From NCBI GenBank assembly GCA_018222865.1, contig JAAEZM010000002.1, forward strand, positions 60,087 to 124,086: a stretch of DNA of 64,000 bases, in the 5' to 3' direction. Shown here in pieces: positions 15,687-24,803 of this stretch. Below the pieces are notes generated by a model. It was given only the letters and a program-made list of their open reading frames with translations. It did not search any database and was not told the DNA's origin. How positions within the stretch are numbered: the stretch's first letter is position 1; each line of letters opens with the position of its first letter. A program made the translations under genes and the position numbers. The stretch comes from Alphaproteobacteria bacterium. GTDB lineage: Bacteria > Pseudomonadota > Alphaproteobacteria > Caulobacterales > Maricaulaceae.

Positions 15687-17318
15687 TTAAGCAGCGTTGC
15701 GACGGGCTTCGGCGCGACGTTCGAGTGCGTCATCGATCGCGTTGAACAAGGCGTCCTTATTGATCGGTTTGGCGACATGACCGTCCATGCCAGCTGCCTG
15801 GCAGCGCTCGGCAGCTCCTGACAGGGCATGGGCTGTCAAGGCGAGGATTTGCACGCTGGCGACCGAGCCCTCAAGGCTACGGATTTCGCGCGTCGCCTCC
15901 AGCCCGTCCATCACGGGCATTTCCATATCCATCAGTACGAGGTCGTAATCGCCAGCCTTGCAGGCCTCGACCGCCTCGCGACCGTTCTCGACAAAGTCTG
16001 CGGCCAGCCCTTTCAGCTTCAAGAAGCCCTTGGCGACAGCCTGGTTCACTGGATTGTCCTCGGCGACCAGAATGCGGATCTCATCTGTAGCCTTCGGCGT
16101 TTCCGAAATCGTCTGATCGATTTGGGGTTGGCTCGGAGCGAGATCGACAGCATCGACTTTCAACGGAACCTCGAACCAGAAGGTGGATCCTTCACGCTCA
16201 GTGCTTCGGAAACCAATGGTCCCGCCCATGAGATCAACAAGCCGCTTGCAGATCGCGAGGCCAAGACCGCTTCCACCATGCTTGCGGGTGGTTTCCGCAT
16301 CGGCCTGGCTGAAGGCATTGAAGAGGTTCTTCTGAGCGTCCTCCGGGATGCCGCAGCCGGTGTCGCGGACTTCTGCGCGCAGAACGGAGCGCTTGCGACC
16401 GATATCGTGCAGGGCGAGGTGGACGTCGACAGAGCCCTGCTCAGTAAACTTGATGGCATTGCCGACCAGATTGAACAAGACCTGCTTCAAACGGACAGGG
16501 TCCGCTGAGAATGTGCGACCATTTTCGCCCTGGACGTCGATCTCAAAGGCAATTTGTTTTTGGACCGCGCGGCCCTGCCAGAGTGTCTGGGTGTCGTTGG
16601 CCAGCTGGCGGATTTCAAGGGGCTGTACGTCCAGCTCCAGCTTGCCCGCTTCGATCTTGGACAGATCGAGAATATCGTTGAGCAAGCGCAGAAGGATTTG
16701 ACCGCTATCATTGATGACCCGGACAAATTCGGACTGTTCCTCATCCAGCCCGGTCGCCATGAGCAGCTGTGCAATCCCGAGCACCCCATTGAGAGGTGTG
16801 CGGATTTCATGGCTCATCGTAGCGAGGAAGTCGGATTTTGCCTTGGAGGCGGCCAGGGCCTCTATTCGCGCGCGGCCCAGTTGTTCAGCCAGGCTGGCCA
16901 GTTTGTGAGACCGTTCTTCCGCGTCCCGTGCCATTGCAGCAAAAAGCTCAAAGGATGTCCCAACCCCGACATACTCTCCGCGCCGCGCTGCAATAAAGCC
17001 TTCCATCAAGGCGGAGGGGCGGTCGCGCACGATTAGCTGGTTCAGCTGTTCAACCGGAGTACCGGCTTCCACGACCAGTGGTTCCTTATTCATCAGGAAA
17101 GTAATCGGTCTTTTGGAGAAGAGCGCGCGTCCATGGCGATCAGCCATGCGCAGGAAAAACTGGTCCCTGTTGAGCAGGCCAACGGGTTTGCGATCTTCGA
17201 CCACAGCGATGACCAGAAGGTCATTATCTTCTGAGAACATCTCGTAGATGTCTTCACCGCGAGCCTTGGGACTCACTGTTGGCGCATCGACCAATACATC
17301 ACGAACCAATCGACCCAT
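15687..17318 (-). CDS. Soluble hybrid sensor histidine kinase/response regulator
   Basis: About 543-546 residues. No membrane helices are visible, so it is a cytoplasmic sensor. The N-terminal part (about 1-120) contains paired CBS-like segments (LLVIAVVEDRKPVGLLNR), suggesting nucleotide or small-ligand sensing. A helical linker leads to HisKA (phospho-His173 in SHEIRTPLNG), HATPase (N-box GNAIKFTEQG; G-box GGSGLGLAICKRL) and a C-terminal receiver with Asp467 in MDMEMPVMDG. The start is either this ATG or a GTG 9 bp upstream. No partner regulator is adjacent, so an orphan phosphorelay is likely. Confidence 0.9.
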   Translation of the reverse strand: MGRLVRDVLVDAPTVSPKARGEDIYEMFSEDNDLLVIAVVEDRKPVGLLNRDQFFLRMADRHGRALFSKRPITFLMNKEPLVVEAGTPVEQLNQLIVRDRPSALMEGFIAARRGEYVGVGTSFELFAAMARDAEERSHKLASLAEQLGRARIEALAASKAKSDFLATMSHEIRTPLNGVLGIAQLLMATGLDEEQSEFVRVINDSGQILLRLLNDILDLSKIEAGKLELDVQPLEIRQLANDTQTLWQGRAVQKQIAFEIDVQGENGRTFSADPVRLKQVLFNLVGNAIKFTEQGSVDVHLALHDIGRKRSVLRAEVRDTGCGIPEDAQKNLFNAFSQADAETTRKHGGSGLGLAICKRLVDLMGGTIGFRSTEREGSTFWFEVPLKVDAVDLAPSQPQIDQTISETPKATDEIRILVAEDNPVNQAVAKGFLKLKGLAADFVENGREAVEACKAGDYDLVLMDMEMPVMDGLEATREIRSLEGSVASVQILALTAHALSGAAERCQAAGMDGHVAKPINKDALFNAIDDALERRAEARRNAA

Positions 17319-17415
17319 GAACTCCACACCCCGTTTCAGTGAACGCGAGGTTGCGCCAACAGCGCTTGCAGAAGCCTAAACGCGCGACGGTTTTCACCAA
17401 AAGTTCAATGAAGTG

Positions 17416-17748
17416 TCACAAACGATTCTGGGTTTGCCGCGTCAGCCAGGACAGGTAATTTGGATCGCTCGCATGGCCTTCAATCGGCAAGGCGATGAAG
17501 CAGGGAACATCATACGGGTGTAGGGCGATCAGTTTTGCTTTCAGTGCCTCAATGGCGGTATGGCTCGTCTTGAGGACCATGATGGTTTCCTGATCTTCGC
17601 AGATCTCACCGTCCCATTCATAAAGACTGGTCGCGCCTGGAAAAACATTGGCGCAGGCAGCGAGTTTCTCGCCAATAAAGGTCCTCGCTGCCGAGCGGGC
17701 CTGAGGCTCGTCCGGCCAGGTCGTGTAAATCCAGTGATACTCACTCAT
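17416..17748 (-). CDS. cutA: Divalent-cation tolerance protein CutA
   Basis: A 110-residue trimeric CutA1-fold protein, with [20 protein letters not shown], the [21 protein letters not shown] segment and the [13 protein letters not shown] core. It is linked to copper and other divalent-metal tolerance, though its biochemical role is unsettled. The GGAGG site before ATG overlaps a GGAGGCCTCC palindrome shared with the 36-bp divergent gap to queC, so expression of both may be tied. Confidence 0.92.
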   Translation of the reverse strand: MSEYHWIYTTWPDEPQARSAARTFIGEKLAACANVFPGATSLYEWDGEICEDQETIMVLKTSHTAIEALKAKLIALHPYDVPCFIALPIEGHASDPNYLSWLTRQTQNRL

Positions 17749-17784
17749 GGTGGAGGCCTCCGCTTGCGTCTATATAGCGAGGTT

Positions 17785-18501
17785 ATGAGCAGTTTGTCGA
17801 AACCCGCCTCCGCCCTTGTTCTGTTTTCCGGCGGGCAGGACTCCGCCACGTGTCTGGCCTGGGCGCTGGATCGGTATGAGCGCGTCGAAACCATCGGATT
17901 TCACTATGGCCAGCGCCACAGCATCGAAATGGAGGCGCGCCTGAAGGTGCGTGCTGGCCTGGATCAGCTCGAGGCCTGGGCAGGGCGATTGGGTGAGGAC
18001 TATGTGATTGACCTGTCAGGGTATGGGGCGATCGCGGAAAGCGCTTTGACCGCGGACCGGGCCATCGAGATGGAAAGCTCGGGCTTGCCCTCGACCTTCG
18101 TTCCGGGCCGGAATCTTGTCTTTCTGACCGTGGCTTCGGCGCTGGCTTATCGGCGCGGGCATGATGTGATGATTGGCGGCATGTGTGAGACCGATTTTTC
18201 GGGCTATCCGGATTGCCGTCGTGAGACGATTGACGCAACCCAACAGGCGCTCTCCCTGGGGCTTGATCGGACGATTAGTATCGAAACGCCTTTAATGTTC
18301 CTCACCAAATCTGAAACCTGGTCCCTGGCAGAAAGTCTTGGCGGATCCTCCTTGGTCGATTTGATCGTAGAGGAGAGCCATACCTGTTATCGGGGCGAGC
18401 GTGGCCATCGCCATGACTGGGGCTATGGCTGTGGGACTTGCCCGGCCTGTGAACTGCGAGCCAAAGGTTGGGAAGCCTATAAGGCAGGAGTGCCAGCATG
18501 A
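17785..18501 (+). CDS. queC: 7-cyano-7-deazaguanine synthase QueC
   Basis: Converts 7-carboxy-7-deazaguanine to preQ0 with ATP and ammonia, for queuosine tRNA modification. 238 residues. The P-loop SGGQDS is at residues 15-20. A zinc site is formed by Cys201, Cys216, Cys219 and Cys222 (CGTCPAC). The ATG at 17785 is preferred; an open frame extends upstream but overlaps cutA on the other strand. Its stop overlaps the queE start (ATGA), so it forms one operon with queE. QueD and QueF are not in the window. Confidence 0.95.
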   Translation: MSSLSKPASALVLFSGGQDSATCLAWALDRYERVETIGFHYGQRHSIEMEARLKVRAGLDQLEAWAGRLGEDYVIDLSGYGAIAESALTADRAIEMESSGLPSTFVPGRNLVFLTVASALAYRRGHDVMIGGMCETDFSGYPDCRRETIDATQQALSLGLDRTISIETPLMFLTKSETWSLAESLGGSSLVDLIVEESHTCYRGERGHRHDWGYGCGTCPACELRAKGWEAYKAGVPA

Positions 18502-19127
18502 CGTATTCCGTCAAAGAGATCTTCATGACCGTTCAGGGCGAGGGCGGTCAGGCGGGGCGGCCTGCGGTTTTCCTGCGTTTTGCGGGCTGTAATCTCTGGA
18601 GTGGTCTGGAAAAGGATCGGGCCAGTGCGATCTGCAAATTCTGCGATACGGACTTTATTGGCACCGATGGGCCCGGTGGCGGGAAATTCAAAACACCCCA
18701 GGATCTGGCCCGGGAGGCGATGTCTTACTGGCCCGGCGGCGGAAAGCCCCTCGTGGTGTGTACGGGCGGTGAGCCTTTCCTACAGCTTGATGCAGCTCTG
18801 ATCGATGCACTCCACGCTGCAGGATTTGAGATTGCCGTCGAGACCAATGGAACGATCAGCGCACCGGAGGGAATTGACTGGATCACCGTCAGTCCGAAAG
18901 GCACGGCGCCCGTGGTTCAAACCAGTGGCCATGAGCTTAAACTCGTTTATCCCCAGCTCGAGCTCGACCCGAAGGATTTCGAACACATGGCGTTCAAGCG
19001 CTTCTCGCTCCAGCCGATGGATGGGCCAGACATGATGGAAAATGCGCAAGCCGCATTCGAGTATTGCACGCGCAATCCACACTGGTCCTTGAGCCTGCAG
19101 ACGCATAAATGGATCGACGCGCCCTAA
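18498..19127 (+). CDS. queE: 7-carboxy-7-deazaguanine synthase QueE
   Basis: A radical-SAM enzyme making CDG from 6-carboxytetrahydropterin, the step before QueC. 209 residues. The cluster Cys pattern is Cys31, Cys46, Cys49 ([13 protein letters not shown]), the Cx14Cx2C variant of the QueE family rather than the common CxxxCxx[11 protein letters not shown] and [17 protein letters not shown] bind SAM and substrate. The four-base overlap with queC supports translational coupling. Confidence 0.95.
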   Translation: MTYSVKEIFMTVQGEGGQAGRPAVFLRFAGCNLWSGLEKDRASAICKFCDTDFIGTDGPGGGKFKTPQDLAREAMSYWPGGGKPLVVCTGGEPFLQLDAALIDALHAAGFEIAVETNGTISAPEGIDWITVSPKGTAPVVQTSGHELKLVYPQLELDPKDFEHMAFKRFSLQPMDGPDMMENAQAAFEYCTRNPHWSLSLQTHKWIDAP

Positions 19128-19170
19128 CGGGTAGGCACGCCGAACCGGTCAGGGTCAGCGTGTTCGGGGC

Positions 19171-19677
19171 TTAGCTGCCCGTATGCTCATAGGCCTCGAG
19201 ATCGTTCGCGATACGATGCGCAAAACGGCGGAAGGTCCGCTCGGCGTCGGTCCACGTGCTCGTCGCACGCGCGTCCTCCAAGCGCGGCGTGCGCCAGGAA
19301 TAGCTGTAGGTCTCAATCACCTCGCCCTGGGCAGAAATCAGCTCCGCCTCCAGGCGCGCGCCACCACGGCCGTAACTGCGCGTATAGGACAGGCCAGGTC
19401 TATCGGTAAGCTGTTCGAAAGTCGGGCGATTTGGCGTTGCATCGAGAATGCGGGCCGACAGGACAGTGCCGTCTGCGAGGATTATCTCGGAGAGGGCGTT
19501 GGACAGGTCTTCGTGCAGGCTTTGTGCGAGCCGGTCCAGCTCACGCGGTCCGTATTCATCCGCCTTGTCGAGCAAGTCCTCGCCAAAGCGAATTTCGGCG
19601 ATTGTGACCGGCTCGTCGGCCAGCGCGGGAAAAGCGAATAGCGAAACGGCTAAGCCGGCGATCATATGACGCAGCAT
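19171..19677 (-). CDS. Exported protein of unknown function
   Basis: About 168 residues with a signal peptide (MLRHMIAGLAVSLFAFPALA). The mature domain is largely beta-rich with an amphipathic C-terminus (WTDAERTFRRFAHRIANDLE). The pattern of an exported protein with DGTVLSARILDATPNRPTF and RPGLSYTRSYGRGGARLEAEL suggests a small periplasmic domain family, but I do not recognise it. The ATG at 19677 is chosen because AAGGAG lies 6 bp upstream. Confidence 0.6.
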   Translation of the reverse strand: MLRHMIAGLAVSLFAFPALADEPVTIAEIRFGEDLLDKADEYGPRELDRLAQSLHEDLSNALSEIILADGTVLSARILDATPNRPTFEQLTDRPGLSYTRSYGRGGARLEAELISAQGEVIETYSYSWRTPRLEDARATSTWTDAERTFRRFAHRIANDLEAYEHTGS

Positions 19678-19771
19678 GTAGAGCTCCTTCATCGAGCCAA
19701 AGTCCCTCGATCAGGAAACTAGCATTGCAGTAGGGGCTCGACCAGTGCGACCGCCTGCCTCAAGGGCAATT

Positions 19772-19972
19772 TTAGCGATCATCATCCTCGTCATCATCGC
19801 CAGGCGTGACGACGTCGATGGCTGCACCGCCAACCGCGGTTGCGGCACCAACGGCCGTCCCGACGGTGCCAACGGCGACATCAGTCACCAGGGCAGCAGT
19901 GCCGAGAGCGAGGCAGCCATTGAGAAGCGGGGCTACGGCGAGCAGAAAGATCAGGGGGCGAAGCTGGCGCAC
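19772..19972 (-). CDS. Small lipoprotein with glycine-zipper-like region
   Basis: 66 residues. The signal ends LLNGC, a lipobox, so Cys19 would be lipidated. The following GTVGTAVGAATAVGGAA is Gly/Ala-rich and the tail is acidic (GDDDEDDDR). The start is a GTG at 19972, 8 bp after GGAG. Such small lipoproteins may sit at the outer or inner membrane; the acidic end lacks a known partner. Function unknown. Confidence 0.6.
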   Translation of the reverse strand: MRQLRPLIFLLAVAPLLNGCLALGTAALVTDVAVGTVGTAVGAATAVGGAAIDVVTPGDDDEDDDR

Positions 19973-20038
19973 AGGATTTTCTCCGTTGATTTGCGCAAGC
20001 TTCGCCCCACTGGTTTTAGAAAAGATGAACCGGACCGA

Positions 20039-20737
20039 TCAATCTGTCTCGACCATCACCAGCTCTGCATCTTCGGATGCTTTAAAGCTGATCGTGTCCA
20101 CATCGCGGATGGCCGCGCCATCGCGAGCATTGAGTTCGACACCATTGACCTCAACCCGGCCCGCGGCGAGCGCCAGATAGGCCTGGCGTCCCTTCGGCAG
20201 GGTATATTCGGTCTCCTGTCCCGACTTCAAAGTCGCGCCCAGGACCTTTGCGTCCGCTCGGATCATCAGCCCGCCATCGGCGTCAGGATTATTCGAGGCG
20301 AGGGTGACGAAATCGCCAGCTTTGTCGCCTTTGGGGAATTCCATTGCATCCCAGCGCGGCTCGCCGCCTTCACGATCAGGAACAATCCAGATCTGGAAAA
20401 TGCGGGTCAGCACGTCTTCCTGATTATACTCGGAGTGACGAATGCCCGATCCAGCTGACATGACCTGCACATCGCCCGCTTCCGTACGGCCTTCATTGCC
20501 CAGGCTGTCTTTGTGCGTGATGGCGCCATCGCGGACATAGGTGATAATTTCCATGTCGCGGTGCGGGTGTGGCGCAAAGCCCTGACCCGGCTGGATCTCA
20601 TCATCATTCCAGACGCGCAGGCGGCCCCAACCCATACGGCTAGGATCGAAATAGCCACCAAAGCTGAAGTGGTGTTTGGCGTTCAGCCACTCATTCTGGA
20701 AGCGGCCGAAGCTATCAAAAGAACGTTTCTCGATCAT
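20039..20737 (-). CDS. Pirin family protein (YhhW-like)
   Basis: A 232-residue bicupin. The metal-binding N-terminal cupin has HPHRDMEIITYV (about 57-68) and HSEYN, the set of His/Glu ligands seen in YhhW, which has quercetinase activity in vitro. The C-terminal cupin is degenerate, as usual. AAGGAG precedes the ATG. A possible inverted repeat GTTTCC-AATG-GGGAAC (one mismatch) lies about 100 bp upstream, near 20834, in the gap shared with ada. Confidence 0.92.
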   Translation of the reverse strand: MIEKRSFDSFGRFQNEWLNAKHHFSFGGYFDPSRMGWGRLRVWNDDEIQPGQGFAPHPHRDMEIITYVRDGAITHKDSLGNEGRTEAGDVQVMSAGSGIRHSEYNQEDVLTRIFQIWIVPDREGGEPRWDAMEFPKGDKAGDFVTLASNNPDADGGLMIRADAKVLGATLKSGQETEYTLPKGRQAYLALAAGRVEVNGVELNARDGAAIRDVDTISFKASEDAELVMVETD

Positions 20738-20930
20738 CTCAGGTCTCCTTGGTTTTCGGTTGCCCGAATTGCTGTTGACCGAGAGATAGGATGCCTGGCG
20801 TTTGGGAAAAACGGGGTTGGCGGCGGGTCACTGTTTCCAATGGGGAACTAATAAGGCGCGGCGCATATTTGTCTCAATACATGCCCGATTTCCGGTGATG
20901 CTGGGCGAAGTCTCCTGCTAGAGAGGTGAC

Positions 20931-21995
20931 ATGCTGTTTCAACGCCCAGATCACGATACGCTCTATAAAGCGCTTTGCGACCGCGACCCGTCCTATACGG
21001 GGCAGGTTTATGTCGCTGTTCAGTCCACCGGCATCTTTTGTCGCCTGACCTGTCCGGCACGCAAGCCGAAATCTGAAAACTGTACGTTCATGGACAGTGT
21101 GGGGGCGTGTCTGGAAGCCGGCTTCCGAGCCTGTAAGCAATGCAAACCCCTGGGAGAAGAAGCGCAGCTCGATCCAGGCGTTGCAGACCTGCTCGCGGCC
21201 CTGGAAGCGGATCCCGATCATCGCTGGAGCGAGGCCAATATCATTGCGCGTGGCCATGATCCCTCCACCATCAGCCGGGCATTCAAGCGCGTCTACGGAA
21301 TGACATTCCTGGAAATGGCGCGGATGCGGCGTCTGTCCGATGGCTTCACGGCGTTGAAGGACGGGGAACAGGTGATTTCAGCGCAGCTGGAAGCGGGCTT
21401 TGAAAGCGCGAGCGGGTTCCGAGAGGCGTTTGCCCGCATGCTGGGGCTCTCGCCGGGACAGTTTCGCGGAGATGAATTGCTGAAGGCGGATTGGATCGAC
21501 ACCCCGCTTGGGGCCATGATTGCCGTCTGTGACCAGCATGTATTGCATCTGCTTGAATTTATTGATCGTAAAGCGCTTCCCGCTGAGCTCGGACGATTAT
21601 TGAAGTCCGCCAAGGGCGGTATCGGCATTGGTCGGACACCTGTGACCGATCGGGTTGAGGAAGAGCTCAACGCCTTTTTTGCCGGACAAAGCGCACACTT
21701 CACAACGCCGCTTGCCTTGCACGGTTCCGAGTTCACGCGTGAAGTCTGGCAAGCCCTGCGCGATATCCCGGCCGGCGAAACCCGCTCCTATGGCGAATTG
21801 GCCAAGGCGCTGGGTCGGCCCGGATCCAGCCGGGCGGTCGCGCGGGCCAATGGCGCCAACCAAATCGCTCTGATCATCCCCTGTCACCGGGTCATTGGTG
21901 CAGATGGTAGCCTGACCGGCTATGGCGGCGGGCTGTGGCGCAAGGAAAAGCTCATCGCGCTGGAACGCGCCTATGCTCAATCCGCAGCGGAGTAA
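20931..21995 (+). CDS. ada: Bifunctional DNA repair protein and transcriptional regulator Ada
   Basis: Repairs O6-alkylguanine and methylphosphotriesters, and activates its own regulon when methylated. 354 residues. The N-terminal zinc domain has Cys37, Cys41, Cys68 and Cys71, with Cys37 the likely methyl acceptor. An AraC-type HTH follows (about 90-160), then the methyltransferase domain with acceptor Cys318 in IPCHRVIGADGSL. GAGAGG lies before ATG. Four bases after it the PEP-mutase-like gene begins, so the two form an operon. Confidence 0.94.
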   Translation: MLFQRPDHDTLYKALCDRDPSYTGQVYVAVQSTGIFCRLTCPARKPKSENCTFMDSVGACLEAGFRACKQCKPLGEEAQLDPGVADLLAALEADPDHRWSEANIIARGHDPSTISRAFKRVYGMTFLEMARMRRLSDGFTALKDGEQVISAQLEAGFESASGFREAFARMLGLSPGQFRGDELLKADWIDTPLGAMIAVCDQHVLHLLEFIDRKALPAELGRLLKSAKGGIGIGRTPVTDRVEEELNAFFAGQSAHFTTPLALHGSEFTREVWQALRDIPAGETRSYGELAKALGRPGSSRAVARANGANQIALIIPCHRVIGADGSLTGYGGGLWRKEKLIALERAYAQSAAE

Positions 21996-21999
21996 CACA

Positions 22000-22752
22000 A
22001 TGTTGGACACCCCATTTGCCCGACTGCATGTGCCGGGGCGGCCCTTGGTTTTGTATAATATCTGGGATGCTGGATCCGCGCGGGCTCTGGCCGAGATGGC
22101 TGTGCCGGCGATTGCCACAGGGAGCGCGTCTGTGGCGGCCTCACAAGGTTATGAAGACGGTGAGGCCTTGCCTCTGGAAGAGCTATTACGCACGGTTCGT
22201 CAAATTCGGCGGGTGACAGACCTCCCGCTTAGCGTTGATTTTGAGGGCGGATACGCGGAAATGCCCGACGGCTTGGCGGCCAATTTCACACGATTGATGG
22301 AGGCGGGCGCTGAAGGCATCAATTTTGAAGACCGCATCGTCAAAGGCGAAGGGCTCTATGCTCTGGACCGTCAGCTTCAACGCATAGAAGTGCTGCGGTC
22401 TACGGCGGGGGAAGCGGGTAAGGCGGTCTTTATCAATGCGCGTACCGACGTCTTTCTTGAAGAGAGTGACGCGGCGCGACATGTCGATTTGATCGAAGCT
22501 GCCATTGAGCGCGGACAAGCTTATGCTCGGGCCGGGGCCGATGGCTTCTTTGTGCCGGGCCTGGTCGATCCTGCGCTCATACGCCAGGTGTGCGATGCGG
22601 TCGATATACCCGTGAATGTAATGGCGTTCGCACCCGATACGGACCTGAAGGAACTCGCGGCCTGCGGTGTCGCCAGGATTTCCTTCGGTCCGTTTCCATG
22701 GCGCTGGGCGATGCAGGCTTTGGTAGAGGGCTATAGCCGCCTGAAGCGCTAA
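22000..22752 (+). CDS. Isocitrate lyase/phosphoenolpyruvate mutase family protein
   Basis: A 250-residue TIM-barrel enzyme. YNIWDAGSARALAE, LSVDFEGGYAE and GINFEDRI carry the Asp/Glu pattern of the family, and INARTDVFLEE follows. The isocitrate lyase Cys motif KKCGH is absent, and the family includes oxaloacetate hydrolases, carboxyphosphonoenolpyruvate mutases and methylisocitrate lyases, so the reaction is unassigned. The start at 22000 has GGAG just upstream, in the ada stop region. It converges with the next gene, whose ends overlap by 4 bp. Confidence 0.85.
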   Translation: MLDTPFARLHVPGRPLVLYNIWDAGSARALAEMAVPAIATGSASVAASQGYEDGEALPLEELLRTVRQIRRVTDLPLSVDFEGGYAEMPDGLAANFTRLMEAGAEGINFEDRIVKGEGLYALDRQLQRIEVLRSTAGEAGKAVFINARTDVFLEESDAARHVDLIEAAIERGQAYARAGADGFFVPGLVDPALIRQVCDAVDIPVNVMAFAPDTDLKELAACGVARISFGPFPWRWAMQALVEGYSRLKR

Positions 22753-24803
22753 CGCCCCTCGCGCCACCAGCCTAGCCCGGTGAGGCCAATCAGGATCAGC
22801 ATCAAGATAAAGCCTGGCAATAGCGAGGTCCGGGTCGTTGCGCGCACGATATAGCGCTCATTGCGCTGCAGGCCGAGCCAGCTCCGTCCAGCCTGATCGC
22901 TTGTGGCGCGCGTGCGGCGAATTCCCGGCAGGTCCAGCCCTGAACCTTCTCCGATCCCGAACTGACCGCCGCGGGTGGCGTCAATGAAGGGATCGAGCAC
23001 TTCGAAGGTTGGACGGAGGTCTGCATATTCCAGAGGGTTCAGCGGACCGAGGGCCGCAACTGTGGTGAGATCGCCGGAGCGCAGGCGCACAAGGCCTGTG
23101 CCTTCTGCGGAGACCCGGCTTTCAAATCGTCCGGCCTCTCCTTCTGTCATCACTGCGGTTTCAACCCGACCATCCGGCCAGGTGATCTCCAGCGGCGGCG
23201 CTTGATCGGCCAGAGTAACGCGTTCGATCTGAAGCTCCTGGTCGAGGGCGATTGCGGTCAGCCGCTCTTCATCCAGTTCCGGTTCACGCATGAGCCAGTG
23301 AGCAACCCGGCGGAACATCTCTGCATAAGGCCCACCGCCCTCAAACCCGCGCGACCAGAGCCAGGTCTGGTCACTCATCACAATGGCTGCGCGCCCGCGG
23401 TCTTGATGCTGGAGCACCAGGAGCGGGTCACCATCGGGGGTTTCCAGCAAAACCTGTCCGCCCAGCGGCTGACCCGGGATGTTGCGCATCCAGCGGCCCC
23501 AGCTCGGCTCATCGCCACCGCCTTCAAGACCCGTCGTCACAGGATGACGCAAACCCGTATCTGTCTGGCGTGGGGTGAAGCCGCCTTCATCGACGCCGCC
23601 CGTGGGGCGAACCGGAAGGACAGAGGCCAAAGGCGTGCGGAAGAGGCTGGGACCACCGGCAAAGGGCGGACCCGCCGTCACGAGAAGCGCACCCCCCTCA
23701 TCCACATAGCGCGCAATGTGATCAAAGTAGAGCAGTGGCATGATGTTGCGGCGGCGATAACGGTCAAAGATGACAAGGTCGAACTCTGACAGCCGTTCCA
23801 CGAAGAGTTCCTGCACGGGGAAGGGGATCAGCGCCAATTCATCAACGGGTGTGGAGTCCCGGCGATCCGGTGGACGCAGAATGGTGAAGTGGACGAGGTC
23901 TACAGACGGGTCAGACTTGAGAAGGTCCCGCCAGGCCCGCGCGCCATTGTGAGGCTCGCCGGTCACCAGAAGTACGCGCAGACGGTCACGCACACCATTT
24001 ACGGACACTGCGGCGCGATTATTCACCAGTGACAATTCTTGCGGACCAGGTTCGACTTCGATCTCGATCACATTCTGCCCGCGGCGCTCGACAGGGACAT
24101 CGATGCGGATAGACCGGCCTATCGCGATCCGGTGGCTCTGCGGGGCGCCACCTTCGAAACGGAAGGTGACCATGGCTGTACCATCAACGGCGCTGTCTTC
24201 GACCAGGAGGCGGAAGCTAGCCCCCTGACCCACAATGCCGTAGCGAGGGGCTTCTTCAATAATCAGACGGCGGTCGCCTGCACGACGATCCCCCGGCATG
24301 ACCTGATGGATGGGGGCGTCAAGGTTCAGGGCCTCTGCATCGCCGGGCGCATCGTGGATTTGACCATCCGTATTGAGGATGAGGCCTGCAAGCCGGTCCT
24401 GCGGAATGCCGGCCAGCGCCGCGCTGACAGTATCGAAGAGCGCTGTCCCATCTGCTGCGGTGCGCGTTTCCACCTCGACGAGCTCAAGCTGATTATCATT
24501 CTCGGCATAAGCCCGTAACGCATCGACCATGCTGCCTGCGGCTTGGTTGCGCTCGCCAATCTGCATGGATTCGCTCGTATCGGTGACCACCAGCGCAATG
24601 TCGGGCAAGAGCTCGCGTTCTTCCTCCACAAGGGACGGATTGGCGAGGACCAAGCCAATGCCGGCGAGTGTCAGACCGCGCCAGAGCCAGCCTGAAAGCC
24701 GCTGAATTGCACCGAATACAAGAATAAGCAGGCCCGTCGCCAGCAAGCCATAGAGCAGAGCCAGCGGGATGAGCGGAGCGAAGTCGACAGTCGTCGCACT
24801 CAT
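22749..24803 (-). CDS. Membrane protein with VWA-like and glutamine-amidotransferase-like regions
   Basis: 684 residues. Two N-terminal hydrophobic segments (about 9-60) precede a von Willebrand A-like region starting LPDIALVVTDTSESMQIGER, where the DxSxS metal motif is replaced by DTSES. A Rossmann-like amidotransferase-type section follows (LRVLLVTGEPHNGARAWRDL, YVDEGGALLVTAGPP). The C-terminus has a hydrophobic anchor, about 662-680. It overlaps the upstream DUF4159 gene by 4 bp. This is the last gene of the moxR operon. Function unknown; likely a large inner-membrane complex. Confidence 0.75.
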   Translation of the reverse strand: MSATTVDFAPLIPLALLYGLLATGLLILVFGAIQRLSGWLWRGLTLAGIGLVLANPSLVEEERELLPDIALVVTDTSESMQIGERNQAAGSMVDALRAYAENDNQLELVEVETRTAADGTALFDTVSAALAGIPQDRLAGLILNTDGQIHDAPGDAEALNLDAPIHQVMPGDRRAGDRRLIIEEAPRYGIVGQGASFRLLVEDSAVDGTAMVTFRFEGGAPQSHRIAIGRSIRIDVPVERRGQNVIEIEVEPGPQELSLVNNRAAVSVNGVRDRLRVLLVTGEPHNGARAWRDLLKSDPSVDLVHFTILRPPDRRDSTPVDELALIPFPVQELFVERLSEFDLVIFDRYRRRNIMPLLYFDHIARYVDEGGALLVTAGPPFAGGPSLFRTPLASVLPVRPTGGVDEGGFTPRQTDTGLRHPVTTGLEGGGDEPSWGRWMRNIPGQPLGGQVLLETPDGDPLLVLQHQDRGRAAIVMSDQTWLWSRGFEGGGPYAEMFRRVAHWLMREPELDEERLTAIALDQELQIERVTLADQAPPLEITWPDGRVETAVMTEGEAGRFESRVSAEGTGLVRLRSGDLTTVAALGPLNPLEYADLRPTFEVLDPFIDATRGGQFGIGEGSGLDLPGIRRTRATSDQAGRSWLGLQRNERYIVRATTRTSLLPGFILMLILIGLTGLGWWREGR

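Noticed and set aside
16554..17036. Plus frame inside the hybrid kinase gene
   Set aside because: Antisense to HisKA and linker; no ribosome site.
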